A stretch of DNA of 64,000 bases, taken from NCBI GenBank assembly GCA_947652605.1, contig OX393579.1, positions 25,379,674 through 25,443,673 on the forward strand, in the 5' to 3' direction. Each line of letters starts with the position of its first letter. Position 1 is the first letter of the stretch. This document shows positions 44,511-57,220 of this stretch, piece after piece. Under the pieces are notes generated by a model, which worked only from the letters and a program-made list of their open reading frames with translations, was not told the DNA's origin and did no database searches. The stretch is from Elmis aenea. Taxonomy: Eukaryota; Arthropoda; Insecta; Coleoptera; Elmidae. Both the position numbers and the translations under genes were made by a program.

Positions 44511-46559
44511 CAAGCTAAAAACAGTTGATATCTGTTACAAATAGTCTACTTCGTGCTCATCTGTCAAAATCTCGAAAAGTGAACAACTTGTGCTGACAGA
44601 AGCTAAAATATGAATTTTCAGTTAAAACATATCCGTACTGTTATTATTGTAGTACTAAATGTGAATATGCATAAACAGATTTTATAAAACTAAAATTATT
44701 ATTATAAAAGGGGTACTTACCTCTTACAAAACACAACTGCCACTAACACGCCTAGTCACGAGCGCACGAGCCACGATATAACAGAAACAGTAAGTAGTTT
44801 ATAAATTGCCATGTTGCCAAGAATTAGGGTGATTTTGGATGTCACTTTTACTGTTAACGTCTATGGGAGCCTTATTGTTGAAATAACATAAATTATTCTA
44901 CATACAGAGTGATCGCAGCAACGCCTAGTGAGCATTTGCTTGAACTAACTTGTATATGGTAAGATGTATACAGTAATTATGGCACCCAGACGAAAATTCG
45001 TTTCTAGACGTTTCACAACGTATACACATCAAAACTTTGATTTATGCATAAAAACACTACAGCACCCGAAGTGGGTGCTACTGTGTAAAATTTGGGTGCC
45101 ACATTGCACAATCTCATAGAAAATGGGTGCGTATATGTCATAAAACAAAGCTATATATATATATATATATATATAAACATCTGAATTTTTGCAGTTGATA
45201 TCACTTGTGCGTTGATATCGGGTGAATTATAAATGCCGCACATATCGTGACAAAAATGTTTCATTTTATACCAAGTAAAGAATATTGAAACAGTTTAAGA
45301 AATGAACAAACCAAACGGATAATTATTAACAAGGATAATCTCTTAAACGTTTTTCAGTCATAATAGAACCAAAAGCTTTTATTAAAACGGTAGTAACAAC
45401 AATAGATTATCTTCATTTTTAATACCTACAAAAACCTAGAATCTTTAATAAATTTAAATTTTTGTTTTTGCTTTAGGCATACAACTTCAATGTATTTAAA
45501 TTTTAAAACGATTTTTAGTTCAAGTATTTACACATAAGTGTAACATAAAAGATTGTTGAATCGATAATAATTTTTTTCCATAAGTGCAGACTCTTCGAAT
45601 GACCCTGTATATGCTTCGTTTAATAACACTTCGTTTTTAAAAAAAAAAAAAAAAATTTAAAGCAAGTTTTACATTAAAATGCTTGTTTCAAAATGTTAAT
45701 TTATTTGTAATTAGATTATTATTTTGTTGTATTAAAAGTTAATAATAATAAACTTCTTTTAAATGTATTAATAAATAATGAAAAATTGTTAAAAAATAAA
45801 AATAATTTAAAAAATTATTTGAAGATAATGTTTAAAAAATGCATTATTAATTGATAATTCAAAGGTAAATCGTAATAATTAAAATTAATAAAACATAAAT
45901 GTAATCTACGTAAAATCTACATTAAAAAGTTTTTGCTCCACTTACAAAACAAATAATAACTATGTACCATGTACTATAAAAACATGAGTTCTTTGTAAAT
46001 TTACATTCTGACAAATTAATCACTGTTCGCTGTTTGTTATGAAGCACTAATGATATTTTCACAACCCTGTCTTATCATACATTTTAACGTTTGGTTATAG
46101 AACGGACGTATTCACAAAATACATAAACGCTTTATCTCGTAATAATATTTTTAATTGTCAAGTCGTGGACGTGGTCTGTTATAAATTACAACCGTGTCAA
46201 TATGTACTTTCCTCAGGGAGAATAATTTAATTAACTTTGTGGTATTCTTTGATTAATAATAGTTTCGTATATCATAAACTTGTTTAAATAAACATTTGCA
46301 CAGCGCAGATTACACATGACGTTGTATGTGAAACGGTTAGTTATAAAATTTAAAATTTAAATCTTTCAAAAAGAAATTTCTTTTGAGTATTAAAATGTAA
46401 TCGCAATGTTAAAATATTTAATACCATTGAGTTTTTTATTTGTGCCTACCAAATTCAAGTTTAAATATCGTCAATGAAAAGAAAATACAAAGGGCAACCC
46501 TTTTATGTTTTATTAAAAACATCAAAGATCAAAGACAATGGCGTGCGACGTGATTGAAG
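44511..46559. other. AT-rich intergenic DNA with GGGTGCC motifs and a TA microsatellite
   Basis: No gene. Positions 44965-45145 have repeated GGGTGC and GCACCC motifs (compare 35450-35730). A (TA)n run lies at about 45151-45173. An ACCCTGTATATG end lies near 45603. Confidence 0.45.
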
Positions 46560-47250
46560 GCATTTTGTACTATGTAGGCATCAAAGTGTAAAATCTTTCC
46601 AACATTTTCCTTTGACTTAATAGGTTGAGTCACATAGTCCCAAATTTTAAAAACGTTATATTTTGTTTGATCAGGAAGGTTTTCAACAAAATTTAGCGTC
46701 TTTGCATTAAGAGATCTTTGATATTTACAAAACTCAACGCTACTAAATAACGGGAGAACAAAGGGCTCTTAACTTAAAAACTGTTTTATTAACTTGTTTC
46801 ATGAGGGTCGGACTAAATATCTGATACATCGGGGAATTTCTCAGCGAACTATCCTTTTGACCCTTAAGTAAATCTAACAACTGGAGCGTATCTGTAGGAA
46901 AGCAAAACGACCCCCGAGCATAAAGACCCCAACAGGTAACGATTTTTTCGTTTAACGAATTCTTATATGCAATTATCAGTTGTGCAAAAGTTTGGTTGCG
47001 AGAGTCATTGCCATTGGTTTGTATGACCACGCGCTCACATGTAACTGGCGTAGGTATAGTACGCAACTAAACTGTTTGTTGACACAAACTGAACGAATGC
47101 CAGACCGTACAACTGTTTTGTGTCTTATAGGTTTTAACTTCTTCCGTTTTTATCATCTTAAGAGCACAAATCGTAGTTAACTTGTAGAAATCCATGTTGA
47201 AACCAAAAAATTGTAACGACTGATTTAGTTTTGCCGATGGCCCCGGCATT
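46560..47250 (-). pseudogene. Unidentified decayed coding-like sequence
   Basis: Two minus-strand frames (47249-47067 and 47066-46743) join directly across one stop, so together they give about 165 codons with a single interruption, which is unusual in this AT-rich DNA. The second contains CERVVIQTNGNDSRNQTF and CWGLYARGSFCFPTDTL. I do not recognise a domain. The region could be the remains of a transposon protein or a chance frame; no neighbouring element boundary helps. No function is proposed. Confidence 0.3.
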
Positions 47251-47321
47251 GCGTATGTGAGTGCCGTTTAGCCATTCACGGATCAAACTGTTGCAGAACT
47301 GATTGATTGCATGTCAGCGCC

Positions 47322-47480
47322 TAGCCTAAAGGGCAATCATGTTGCGCAACAATTATTGCATGGAATGAAAAACTGAACGATTTTCCAAATTATGTGTCAA
47401 CGTGAATACAATTTGGATTTGCGCAACATCATGCTGCTTAATAATTGTTGCGCAACATGATTGATGGTGGATAGGCCCCT
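47322..47480. mobile_element. Short MITE with ATGTTGCGCAACAATTATT repeats
   Basis: AATCATGTTGCGCAACAATT near 47335 is repeated inverted (AATTGTTGCGCAACATGATT) near 47438. Outside these cores the ends only roughly match (CCTAAAGGGC versus GCCCCTTTACAC). Non-coding. Confidence 0.6.
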
Positions 47481-47582
47481 TTACACTTGCTGGTTGCTAG
47501 TTTGCAGTAAACAGATTTTCGTTTAGGGTTTAGGTTTTACCAAGACCAATAATCTTGGGTATAAACTTTTTCATAGTCTACA

Positions 47583-47720
47583 CCAGCGTTTTTCAAAACT
47601 TAATACGCGGACCACTGGTCTCGTATGGGTTTCGGAGGCCCTTTTAGGAGGTTCCCGTAATCAAAGCAATTTTTTTCACCTAAATAAACAAAAACTCGTA
47701 TGTGATGAGATCCTCAGAAA
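47583..47720. mobile_element. hAT-like terminus
   Basis: CAGCGTTTTTCAAAACTTAA followed by GCGGACCACTGG resembles the start of hAT non-autonomous elements. No partner end was found. Confidence 0.4.
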
Positions 47721-47795
47721 AAATGTTTGAAACTGCCAATCTGCACTATATTGTGTACAATTTTATTTACTATTTGTATAATAACTACTAACGCT

Positions 47796-48597
47796 CCGTT
47801 AGCTCCTAATGTTCGCAGACGACATGGTCTTAGTCGCGGAAACAGAAAAAAAATCTGCAACATAATTTAGAAACTCTAAACCTGGAATTGGAAAACATTA
47901 ATATGAAAATAAATACCAAAAAAACTAAAACTAACATCGTTACAACAGAGAACATAGCATAACTTTAAATGGGCTTAGGTTAGAACAGAAAGCTTTAAAT
48001 ATTTAGGAGTGATCATAGAGAATAATGGAGGAATGGACAAGGAAAAAAGCGAAAGGACAGGAAATGTGGAAAGAATATTTAACAGTTTAAGAACAACATT
48101 TTTTGGAAATAGAGAAGTCCCAAAACGAACAAAAGTGGAAGTGGTCAAAAAGGTAGTAACTCCGGCACTTTTATACGGAACTGAAACGTGGGCACTTACA
48201 ATTAAAAATAGTAGCCGAGTTAATGCAGCAGAAATGAGATTTCTAAGAAAAATCCAAGGAAAAACCAAAAAAGATAGAATCAGAAACAAAACATTTAGAG
48301 AACAATTAAAGATAAATTCAGTTATAACAAAAATACAGGAAAGGCAGCTGGGATGGTTGGGTCACATTTATAGGATGAAAGAAAAAAGGTTAACCAGAAA
48401 AACATATGAAGCAAGAGCACAGGGAAAAAACAAAAGAGTAGACCGAGAAAAACCAGAGGATAGAAACATCAAATGGAAAGACATAAAAAATCTTGCACAA
48501 GACAAAAAAACATGAAAAAAAGTCAGCACAACACAACTCAACAGTACTACACCGAACAGTAGAGGGACTCATGACTAAATAATAATAATAATAATTA
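47796..48597 (+). pseudogene. RTE-type LINE, C-terminal fragment
   Basis: Starts abruptly at the polymerase active site LMFADDMVLVAET (FADD at 47812-47823), is broken by stops, and then resumes with FKYLGVIIENNGG and an open frame to 48515. That frame holds VVKKVVTPALLYGTETWAL, AAEMRFLRKIQGKTKKDRIRN, and RQLGWLGHIYRM. This order (YLG, LLYGxETW, EMxxLRxIxGxTxxDRIRN, LxWxGHxxRM) is typical of RTE-like endonuclease-reverse transcriptases of insects. It ends with an (AAT)n tract at about 48580-48595, the short simple-repeat tail used by RTE elements. It is 5'-truncated and inactive. Confidence 0.78.
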
Positions 48598-48909
48598 CAT
48601 AGAAAGAGATCCTAAATTATATCAAAATAAATGAAATCAGTACTCTTTAAACGTTTAATTTTAAATAAATATGAAAAAAAAATATAATTCTGAAAGAAAA
48701 AGTTAATTTGCGTAAAGATCCACTACTTATTTTGCTTCCAGGAACGAAAAGTTTAAACAAGCTTCTTCTGTGTAGTTGCAGGCGAAATCAAAAATAAAAT
48801 AAAATGTTAACAAATTATGGATATATTTCATGTGGTTGTGTTCAACTTGTTTTAATCTTCAAAATGCAGCTTGTTACAGTTAAAAAATCAAGTGATCTAA
48901 AAAATATCG

Positions 48910-49655
48910 TATTTGTTTTACACGGCCAACTCACCTACTACTCTTAACACAGTAGTTGCCATATTTGCCGACGATATTCGGTACATTGAATAAAATAATA
49001 AAGGAAGGAGTATTTTAGCGATCTTAAAGCGTCCAAAAAGACCACTGATATGACATTCCATTTTGACAAACCACATCACATTTACAATACAGGATACACT
49101 ACAAAAATATTAATATCTACCATGAGAAGAGACAGCTGTCCACCAATAACGCTAAATAAGTATACGCTTCCGCAAGAAGCTAGTGCAAAGTATCTGGGTA
49201 TACACTTAAATTGACGACTAACATTGAAGCCCCACATCGTTGCCAAACGCAAACAACTTAATTTAAAGTTTAAACAGTAGAGCTTCTTAATCAAAATTCA
49301 CAACTTACCACAGAAAACAAGCTTCTGGTATATAAAACTATAACTAAGCCCATCTGGACGTGTGGAATTCAGCTCTGAGAATCAACAAGTCTACCAAATA
49401 TAGAAATACTGCATGGCTTTCAGTCGAAAACACTAAGCCACGTGGTACGTGTTCAACAAACTAATCAATAGTAACTTTAATTTAAGTTTAATGTGCGAAA
49501 AAATAACAAACTATAGCAAAAAGTACCAACACCGCTTGGAAGTGCATCCTAATTTAAATTCTTTAAATTTGCTAGACTTTAGTAGTGAAGTGGGTCGCTT
49601 AAATTATTTTAAACCCATGGATTTAAGTTTTGGATATACCTAATTTAAGTAACTT
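48910..49655 (+). pseudogene. Jockey-type LINE, C-terminal fragment
   Basis: Begins TTLNTVVAIFADD (active site at 48964-48975), then continues through stops with TLPQEASAKYLGIHLN and LTLKPHI, a TENKLLVYKT-like segment, and finally an open frame ending RLEVHPNLNSLNLLDFSSEV and RRLKRxxPxDL-like. These are the standard landmarks after the Jockey active site. Everything before the FADD motif is missing. It is in the same orientation as the RTE fragment just upstream, but belongs to a different clade. Confidence 0.72.
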
Positions 49656-49689
49656 AAGTGACTACTCAAATTAAACTATAATAGTAATA

Positions 49690-50870
49690 AATTAGTTAGG
49701 TAAAATATACTAGGTTACCGTCACTGGACAGTAAACCTTCTTGAGTATAATTTGTCAACAAATTTGCTTATTGCTTCATAGTAAGCAGAGTGCAAATATA
49801 ATCAAGATGTAAAAAAAAACGTGCGATTTTCGGTAGAATGGCTGAAGCCGGTATTGTTCACTACAAGTTTCTCAACAAAGGCCAAACAATTACGGCTAAG
49901 AGCTACTCTATGCGACTGGAACATGTAAAGGATGCATTACTTCAGGAAAAACAGGGACTAATTAATCGGAAGAAATTGTTATTCTTGCAGGATAATGCAA
50001 GACCTCGTATGCAATACTCACCCGGCAAAGATTTGTGCGTTAAAATAGGAAATTCTACCTCATCTACCATATTCCTCTGACTTTTCTCCAACCGATTATC
50101 AACTTTTCTTAGCGCTAGATCAGTGATTCCCAAAGTGGTCTATATCGACCCCCAGGGGTCGACGACGACCTGCAAGGGGTCCATGTGAGCGGGAAAAAAA
50201 AATTGGGGATCCATGAAATGAAAATGGGCGTCAACGATAGTGGATCTCATATAAGAAGGTCGTGACTTTAATTTAGGCATTCCATGAATGGAATAATCCA
50301 CATACACCGATAGTACCTATTAACTTACATAATACTACCTTATAATATAAATACATATAACCACGTACATAAATTATAAAAGTACCTACCTATGAAGTAA
50401 AAATTTTTAAAACATAAATGTTCATGAAACGTGATGAAGAATTAAATTAAAATTTAAGTTATTAGGTATATTCTGTGATATATGAAACTGTTTAAGAATT
50501 ATTATAAACTAGCAGTTGCCCACACCTCCGCCCGCGTACGTTTTTATTTTCTCTGCGTGTAAGTTTTTATTTTGTCAAAAAAAAAGTTGATGAATTTGCA
50601 AAAAATCAATATCAGGTAAGCAGGGGGTCTACCCAAAACCGAAAAACATGGCAGGTGGTCTACGAGACAAAAAAGTTTGGGAACCTCTGCGCTAGATAAT
50701 CATAAGCGGAATACAAAACAACAAAAAAGCGGAATTTGGTAGATTTTTCGCTTCTAAAGACACAACGTTCTATAAAAACAGGTTTTATAAATTTGTATCT
50801 CGTTAGAAAAGGGTTGTAGATTGTGAAAGTGATTATTTTAATGAATAAACAAGATTCTGAAAATGTATAT
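49690..50870 (+). pseudogene. mariner-type transposase relic, split by a hAT insertion
   Basis: The first part (49838-50112) reads AGIVHYKFLNKGQTITAKSY, VKDALLQEKQGLINRKK and LFLQDNARP, the latter with the second catalytic aspartate. Frameshifts follow before the third acidic position (SDFSPTDYQLF-like). A 569-bp hAT MITE interrupts the gene. The relic resumes at 50698 with a KKAEFGRFFASKDTTFYKNR segment that matches the C-terminus of mariner transposases. The N-terminal DNA-binding region was not found. Confidence 0.8.
50121..50689. mobile_element. hAT MITE inserted in the mariner relic, 8-bp target duplication
   Basis: Ends are CAGTGATTCCCAAAGTGG on the left and minus-strand CAGAGGTTCCCAAACTTTTT on the right. 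The flanks are CGCTAGAT on both sides (50113-50120 and 50690-50697), a perfect 8-bp hAT duplication. No coding sequence. Confidence 0.9.
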
Positions 50871-52044
50871 ACAAAACCGCTCGAACTGTTTGGTTACCCA
50901 ACATTTACCACAAGAAAATGTGCAGAATTATATCATTTCTCTTTACACATGTGTATAATAAAATATTTATGTTTGTGGTGTCCTTAATAAATAAATAAAT
51001 ATAAACACACCGAAAGCCGCACAAAGTTTTGAGTCTTTCGCGTGCTGCTATACGCTTAATGTATTCTCAGGGGTACAATTTTATTCTTTGAATTCAAAAA
51101 GTTTCTGTATAAAAACTACAAATATACTAGCGCTGTTGTGCACGTAAGCAGCCTGTTTGTTTTTATAATACCAAAAATGATAAAATCAGGTGTACGCGAC
51201 CATTTTGCAGAAGTTCCAATATTTATGAATATTGAGTAAGATAAAACACATGTAACAGAACCAGGCGAAATTATTGAGAACCTAACAAAGCATACAAAAT
51301 GTAAAATTACTAATATCTGTATGTTTATAATCCTTTTTATTAGTTAAGTTCGTTGTTGGACCAATATATTTTGTATACCTCATAATGGTCGTGTTTTTTT
51401 TTAGTTTTGCAGAATTATAAAAAAAAACAAATAAATAACACGTACACGTTATACCTACTCTCTTAAGACTTTTAAAAATTTTAACCTACTTTTAAATAAC
51501 GTTTTAAAACAAGTTCGGAATTGCCCAATCTTTTTTTTTTGAAATTAAAAGACAGTAGGTTATGCTAGAACGAATTAATTGGTTCCAGAACCTCATTTGT
51601 TATAGCATTCGTTCGTTCTAGCATACATTGAAATATAAGTTTTAAGGGTTTATCCGTTCCAGGCCCACACCCTTGAGTAGAAAAGTTTCCATTCAACACA
51701 ATAATTGTAACAGGAAAAATATAATACAAAATCAAAAATATAACTGTAAAAATATGTTTTCACTGTTAAAGGCGTAAATAATTTGATACTTAATTTAAAC
51801 TAATAAATGAAAATTAAACTTTACAAATAATAATAAAAGCCGAAAATCCCTGACACGTCATTCTCAAGCGCAGGCTTTGTCGGTCCATACGGTACGTTGT
51901 AGCATCTGTGTTTGCTGTAAAATCCTGATTTTATTAACAACTATTGTTCCTTGTAGGATCGCTCGTTGTATGTATAATCATTTAATTCTGGATCCTGAAT
52001 ACCAAAACGTTTTGTATAGTTAATAATCTCAGTTGTCGCTGGGG
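50871..52044. other. Intergenic DNA with one imperfect hairpin
   Basis: Around 51556-51625 GTTATGCTAGAACGAATTAA faces an inverted CGTTCGTTCTAGCATA. It is probably a decayed foldback. No gene seen. Confidence 0.4.
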
Positions 52045-52166
52045 GTTCCATTACCGGTAAACGATTAACCGCTTAACCAGTTTTACCGACCAATATGATT
52101 ACCGAAGTTACCGGTAACTTTTGACAACAAATACCGGTAATTTCGGTCATTTACAACCACCGTCTT
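52045..52166. repeat. Dispersed ACCGGTAATTTCGG repeat, copy 2
   Basis: Related in the same orientation to 25902-26016 over most of its length. It begins ATTACCGGTAAACGATTAAC. Confidence 0.6.
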
Positions 52167-52308
52167 ACAGTGAAACCCACGAGTGTCGAGGCAAAAAGAG
52201 CCTTTTCTTCTGCAGTGGCAATATGTACAAAAATTCAAACAAGTCTGACTGATAGGACATTAGATACGATTTATCTAGTCATAGTAAAGGTATGTTCACA
52301 CTAGTGTT

Positions 52309-53248
52309 GCTACGAAACGAGACGAGATCTTATCCCTTTTCGATCACGAACTCGAACGTGGTGTCTCGAACTCGAACTTGAGAATCTCGATACTCGAATT
52401 TTAAGTATGAGCGGGTCAAATTGAGACACTTGCAACGCTTTAACTGATTAATGATACACAAAACACAGTGGTTTCAAGTTCGGTGGTTCCCCTATGTAAG
52501 CAAATAATGTGAACGTATATTATTAGATGCTAAATACATTTCTTTACAACTGAAGGGGCATCAGTGGTGTTAGTTAGTTATTGCCGATTATAAAACTTTA
52601 GTCTAAATTCGTAAAATATTAGATTTCAAATATGAAACGGTACAAAATTAACCGCAAAAAGTTCTTACGTTGGAAGCGATCCCGGTGTAGTAGAAGTAGA
52701 AGACGACGATGATTCGGTGAAAGATGTAGTTGTAGATTATAAGAATATCGGTAAAGAAGATACATCAAACGATTTATTAACAGGACAAACGCCTTAAAAA
52801 AATATTGGAAATCAAAAAATAATAAGCGCATTAGAGCAGATAAGAGTTCGAGTACAAGTAAAGCACATTTGCCTTAGAACACTTTCTTATCGATATCAAG
52901 TTACTCCAAAACTGCTGCTGATTTTAAGAAACATTTGGCATTTAGAAAGAACCAGTAACAGGCAGTGATTCAAAGAATGATAAAATTCGAATTTGTAGAT
53001 TATGTCATTTAAAAACAGTATTCAAAATAAATTAAAAGTTAAAATTTCTGAAGGTTACGAGATTTTTAAATAAAATATACGCTAAAAGTGTTCGTATTTT
53101 TTCTACATAAAAAAATACTGTTAAAATCGAGAATTTGAGATTCTCGTCTCAAATATTCGTAAATATTGTTAATTGCAGAATACCATTCTCGATCTCGAAT
53201 ATTCGAGACGAGATCGAAAATTATCTCTTCTGGGCGGCAACACGCTTC
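52309..53248. mobile_element. hAT-type non-autonomous element with transposase remnant
   Basis: The left end AGTGTTGCTACGAAACGAGA faces a minus-strand right end GTGTTGCCGCCCAGAAGAG. Subterminal regions are full of CTCGAA, CTCGTC and GAGACGAGATC inverted motifs. Inside, the plus strand has an acidic stretch (GVVEVEDDDDSVKDVVVDY, about 52680-52740) and a later KIRICRLCHLKT (about 52981-53020) that looks like part of a BED zinc finger, the N-terminal DNA-binding domain of hAT transposases. Stops separate them. The exact 8-bp target duplication was not resolved. Confidence 0.6.
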
Positions 53249-56215
53249 AATAACAGAAACTCTCAACTGTATTTTTTTTATACCACGCAATTTTGTGTTG
53301 CTGTCTCAAATCCTATGTTGTGAAATTCACGCTCAAATAGACCGACGTCCATTTGAGTATACAACAAAAGCCAACTGAAAACATTTAAAACTTTTTCATC
53401 CGACGAGAGTGTTTTCATAAAAGGTTGGGTAAAATAAGAAACACTAAATTTGATTAGTTTATAACTTACAAACTTATAAGTTTATATAAAGAAGATGGTG
53501 TTTAGTGGGAGACAAAGTATCGCAATGGCGATAGAAACTAGCTGGTGTGGTGTGGTGTGTCTACCAAATGACGTTCGCCATGAATATAAAGTAAATGTTC
53601 TTTCAGCATATTGAGTGTAATATGACAAAGATTATGTTTAGCAACGCGTATTTTATATTAAAACAAATCGTGTCGTAACATATTTTACATCACAATGCAA
53701 TTTATGAGGTAACCTAGGAAAGCAATGAAAAACAAACATTAAAAATATATTCTTTACCACATTAACCGAAATGAACAATAGCGTTTTAACTTTTTATTAT
53801 GTTAAAATAATAAGCAATTGGAACAAATTTTAAAAACAAGTATATAGGCCTTGTTAGTTTATTCGGCAGCCTTTGGATTACCCTGCCTGGCATGAATTAA
53901 ATTAATTGTTATTTCATTACCTAACTTTTTTAATGAATAACAAACACTGACGTAGAAGTATTATTTACTAAAATTTGTGACACTTTAAAATACCGATATA
54001 TGAGGATTTGAATTTAAGTAAAACAAAAGTTACAATATTGAGGTAATTACTTGGGGTGTACAACGTCAGTATTTGGTTTTGTCTATCAACAAACGATTTG
54101 TTGATAAATTTGTACATCATAATTGGGACGCACTACTCGTACAATATGTGCTTATATAATAGGATAGAATGGCAAGGATACACGTACAATAATCATACTA
54201 AAGAAGGCCATATATACCAAAATCTTAGTACACAGGCTTAGGTAGTTAGCAATCAACCATCAGGAAATGTAAAGTCGGTCGAAAAATAAAGGAGTTTGTT
54301 GTTAAAGTTTATTGTTTTCTTAGTTTGTCAATAGATTTCATAGACCTTGTTGTTAGTCAACCAGTTTTATTAAAATTGATTCAGAAACTTCAAATTTTTA
54401 CCATTTGACGTCGACTGTTTTTTTCGCTATTTGTAACTATTTTCCATAGTACTTTAAGTTTAAGTGACTATCAGTTTTTTCACAATATATCGATGCGTCC
54501 ATTTTAAGTTACCCAAATTATGAAGCAATTAACAGTTTTTCAGACTAATTAAATTATCGTATCAGCCAGAGGGGTCATTGGTTTGTTTGCGATTTGCTTG
54601 GAAAACAAAACGGTTCAGTCAGTTTCAATTATTTCATCAATAAAATTTGCAACGCGTTTTACCAATGGCCTTGATGTATTATGATTTATTGCGAGATTAA
54701 TCTAGGAACCTCGACTTGTTTGGTAAATTATTCCATAAAATAACAAAAATAAAATATGTTCGAAATTTAAGTTGGACACTACAAATGAAAAGAATTAATT
54801 CCCCATTTGCTACTATCTTATTTCATAGCTACATAATAGAAAAATATCAACCTAAGACTGTATGAACCATTTATTTTGTCTCGCCACGTCTCTCGACATG
54901 AAAAATTTATGAACTACTGCGGATGCAGTCACATACAAGTGGATACATTCAGAGAGCTCTGAGATTTAGATAACTGGTAGTTCGCCGTATCCTGTAGAAA
55001 TACAATTGCTGAAAAATATTTTTTAAAGGACAAAAATTCAAGATTTACTACCCAAGATAGTATGCAACGATTATTCTCATGTGCTAAATATGCACCGTTT
55101 TTATAAGTCCGGTTGCACAAAGTTGCAAACAATGTTAACGGTGGCATCAAACATTGCAGCATTAACAATGAAACACTGCAGCTAATAGACTTTGCTTTAT
55201 CAAGTTAATATGGAATAAACTACGACATACTGATAAAATATAATTATACATCAAATAATTTTATATTTCTTTACTAAATTTTCACCTGCTATATCATTTG
55301 CGTGAATTTCAGTATTACTTAAAGTACCCTTTTAACCAACCCTTCACCAGTTAAATGCGTCGTTGTTATCGACATACATACATTTGTCTTAACTCTTAAG
55401 GCTCTATTCGCCTAACGGTACTTTTATACTCATTAGGTTGTTGTTGAGCGTCATCAGATACCACCTGCCCAATACTATTTAATAGTGGTTTTGTCTAAAT
55501 CATAGTAAATTAAACCGAATAAAAATAACTCAGGTGTTTGCTTTGGAAACTCATTTACGCACCTTTAAAATTTCGTTCGTATGCTTTTAGCGGTTTTCGA
55601 ATTGTAAGGGAACTGGCAGACAGACAAAAAGATGCAACAAGGCTGAGTATGGAGAAAATTTTAGTGCTTCTAACCATACAGAAACACCTCACTGTTTAAT
55701 TTATATGTATTGATACATAAATAAAACACGCTTTTACCAAAAACTATTTTAGAAAAAGTGCAAGTATTGAAGCCTTGTTTCGAACATTAATACTCTTCAT
55801 TCTATACTTAGTTTTATCTCCTGATCAAGTTTTGTGTTTATAACATAGCGAATACTTTTTTTTGTTCTTCAGAATTGTGCTAGTGATCAATGTCCCTTTA
55901 TAATCACACAAATCATAAAATAAAACTGAAAGCCAAAAGTTATAAACATTTTTTAAAGTAATAAACAGTGAGTACCTTTCAAGATAATCTTTCATATTTT
56001 CGTTTAAAAAAACCTTAATTTATTTAATACAGTAATATACACCCCAGTGTAGTGCTACAAACATCATTTTACTAGCCGTCCAGAATCTCCTTAATTAAAA
56101 TGTATTCATCTCTTCATCTCCCAACACCTAACGTACCACATTTAATATTGGTTGTTACGATACTTTCACACTTTGACTAGTAAAAACGTAATTAAAAATT
56201 TTTACAGGCACGGAG
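53249..56215. other. AT-rich intergenic DNA
   Basis: I see no supported gene or bounded element in about 3 kb. Several 60-80-codon frames lack recognisable domains. Confidence 0.5.
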
Positions 56216-56760
56216 CCGTTATGCGTGTGAAATCATCAATATAAAACAGAGAACCGCTGAACGTAACGATACAAATTGATCGCGTTTTTCAGCGAGATCA
56301 AACCCTGCTGTGCTACAACGCTCTTCAGTTTTGTAGCGCACAGGCTGTGCGAAAGCACACATATATTGTACATAATAATGGATTTCTAACTGCATCGCTA
56401 CCGTCGCACCACTGTGGTGCGAAGTACAGTAGCTTGTATGAAATGAATCTAGCTAATGGCCTATTGTAGAGACTCGCTACAGTACTAGTGCTACTAGACA
56501 CATAATAAAAATCTATCAATCAATGTAAACCTGTTTTACTGGTCTAGTTCCAGATATGTACCGACGACATGAGAGGTTTTGTGCCTTATAAAGGACGGTA
56601 CATAATTGTACGGGGTCGTTAGCTCCCCAGTGGTGACAGGTGCTTTTACTCAATAAGCGCCAGCAGCTGAAGCCCTCATCTCGACTAACTCGAATTCAAT
56701 AAAGGTAGATTGAATCTCCCTCAGACCAATTTCGGTTTCAATGTCGCATTTTATTCTTTG
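56216..56760. other. GC-richer patch of unknown nature
   Basis: Composition differs from the flanks. It contains a TATAAAGG motif (about 56597), an AATAAAGG motif (about 56699), and palindromes such as GCACCACTGTGGTGC. A solo LTR was considered, because TGTAAACC near 56524 and GGTTTCA near 56734 could be its ends, but no target duplication supports this. Confidence 0.25.
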
Positions 56761-57220
56761 AAACTGAAATCAGCCACAAATTAAAAAAATGCTTATTTTT
56801 GCTCTACTCAAATAAAATGAGGAACGTTTTAACTAAACGACGAAAATGTATTTCATTAACTGGAATATATTAGAATATAAAAACGTGCTTATCTAGATGT
56901 CATATTTTAAAACAACGTACTTGAAATGAATGCTCCATTCCAACAATCCTTATAAATGGTGACTTTTATTACTCTCTATCGCACTCTTTTATCATTTACA
57001 CACAAATCAAAAATACAAAAATTTGTTTGAATTATTTTTAAAGGTTTTGCAAGAAAACAGGTAACGTCATCACAGGCTGTCTACTTTACATTTTTTACTT
57101 AAAGACAACTTAATGTGTGTAAGCCCTTATTTTTTATTTTTTTTGTATTTTAATACTAGAGGTTTCCTATGATTTTACTAGGTACGTATTTTAAAACTAT
57201 AACTGCAACTTTATTATTAA
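56761..57220. other. AT-rich intergenic DNA
   Basis: Nothing recognised. Confidence 0.5.

Noticed and set aside
45151..45173. (TA)n tract as a LINE 3' tail
   Set aside because: No coding remnant upstream within 1 kb; treated as a plain microsatellite.
56524..56740. Solo LTR (TGTAAACC to GGTTTCA with TATA and AATAAA motifs)
   Set aside because: No target-site duplication, no primer-binding site or second copy in the window; reported only as an unexplained patch.
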